Assembly: GCA_027036655.1 (NCBI GenBank)
Contig: JALWEC010000495.1
Span: forward strand, 1 to 6,576
From: Melioribacteraceae bacterium
GTDB taxonomy: Bacteria; Bacteroidota; Ignavibacteria; Ignavibacteriales; Melioribacteraceae
Reading direction: 5' to 3'
Length of the DNA stretch: 6,576 nt
The notes under the pieces are model-generated. The model was not told where the DNA came from. It was given only the letters and a program-made list of their open reading frames with translations, and did no database searches. The translations under genes were made by a program, and so were the position numbers. Of the stretch, positions 5,892-6,576 are shown piece after piece (position 1 is the first letter of the stretch; each line of letters opens with the position of its first letter).

Positions 5892-6576
5892 ATGATACCG
5901 TTGTTTACAGCCGAACAAAATCGCAATGCAGATAAATACGCAGTAGAAACTCTCGGACTTCAGGGACCGATGCTAATGGAAAACGCTTCCCGCTCGGTAT
6001 TTATCGAGACGCTGAAAGCTTTTCCGGAATTGAATAAACTGAGGACAATAGGAGTGGTAGCCGGAAAAGGCAATAACGGGGGAGACGGATTCACAACCGC
6101 GCGGCATTTTATTAACAACGGTTATTATGTTAAAATAATTACGCTCGCAGACGAAAAAACACTCAAAGGGGATGCGCTTCTTAACTTTAACGCAACTAAA
6201 AATCTTATAGCTCAAACAAAGTCGGGCGAGATTACGCTCTATAAATCCCGGAGGGATTTAAATAAGCTGAAAGACTGCACGGTGATTTTCGATGCGCTTC
6301 TCGGCACCGGCGCTCAGGGTAAACTGAAGCCGCCTTACGATACAATTATTTCATTCTTAAATTCGCTTGAAGCTTTTCGCGTGGCTATCGACGTCCCAAG
6401 CGGACTTAACGCCAATACCGGCGCGGGTGAAACGGTTTTCGACGCCGATTTAACCGTTGCCCTGGGCGGGTTTAAGCAAGGACTTTTCTTTGAAAAAGGG
6501 AAAGCGTTTTCCGGCGATGTTGTTAAAGGATATATCGGAATCGGGACCGAGTATTTTGAGTCTCTTGAAACGGATA
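5892..6576 (+). CDS. nnr: NAD(P)H-hydrate epimerase / ADP-dependent dehydratase (YjeF/Nnr), N-terminal part
   Basis: The frame is open from ATG 5892 to the right edge, giving 228 residues with no stop; the rest is outside. It is the YjeF N-terminal (epimerase) domain. Visible are TAEQNRNADKYA (6-17), GPMLMENAS (25-33), the glycine-rich nucleotide/phosphate loop GKGNNGGDG (58-66), FDALLGTG (133-140) and IDVPSGLNANTG (166-177) with the conserved Asp167. After it comes VALGGFKQGLFF (189-200), the usual end of the domain. This activity interconverts R and S forms of hydrated NAD(P)H. In bacteria the domain is usually fused to the ADP-dependent dehydratase that restores NAD(P)H, in a protein of about 500 residues, so the missing part probably holds that domain. 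It is a cytoplasmic metabolite-repair housekeeping enzyme. A 347-nt gap separates it from the phosphatase operon, so it is probably transcribed on its own and functionally unrelated. Confidence 0.95.
   Translation, partial: MIPLFTAEQNRNADKYAVETLGLQGPMLMENASRSVFIETLKAFPELNKLRTIGVVAGKGNNGGDGFTTARHFINNGYYVKIITLADEKTLKGDALLNFNATKNLIAQTKSGEITLYKSRRDLNKLKDCTVIFDALLGTGAQGKLKPPYDTIISFLNSLEAFRVAIDVPSGLNANTGAGETVFDADLTVALGGFKQGLFFEKGKAFSGDVVKGYIGIGTEYFESLETD

Overview
The window is moderately AT-rich and densely coding. It looks like chromosomal DNA of a free-living Gram-negative bacterium. Protein style, the RsbU/RsbV/RsbW-type genes and the dispersed palindrome suggest the Bacteroidota/Chlorobi/Ignavibacteria neighbourhood. 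That placement is an inference from general character, not from a marker gene.

Positions 2-5544 hold five co-directional, tightly packed genes that almost certainly form one operon running in from the left edge. In order they are: (1) the C-terminal part of a SpoIIE/PP2C-family serine phosphatase; (2) a small STAS-domain anti-anti-sigma factor with a phosphorylatable serine; (3) an RsbW/SpoIIAB-type serine kinase/anti-sigma factor starting at TTG; (4) a soluble GAF-GAF-SpoIIE phosphatase; (5) a large membrane protein with an extracytoplasmic PDZ domain, about ten membrane helices, a GAF domain and a SpoIIE phosphatase domain. Junctions are 12 nt, 1 nt, a 4-nt ATGA overlap and a 1-nt TAATG overlap.

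Together this is a partner-switching module. The kinase would phosphorylate the STAS protein and hold a target. The three phosphatases, each with a different sensory front end as far as can be seen, would dephosphorylate the STAS protein so that it captures the kinase and frees the target. No sigma factor or other obvious target lies in the window.

Positions 5545-5891 are non-coding. They contain a 108-bp nested palindromic element (5589-5696) flanked by AATA on both sides, which looks like a dispersed MITE-like repeat. An AT-rich leader follows, with one smaller palindrome and a strong ribosome binding site. No canonical U-tailed terminator follows the operon.

From 5892 to the right edge is the start of nnr (yjeF), the NAD(P)H-hydrate repair enzyme. 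Its epimerase domain is present and the rest runs off the window. It appears to be an unrelated housekeeping gene in its own transcription unit.
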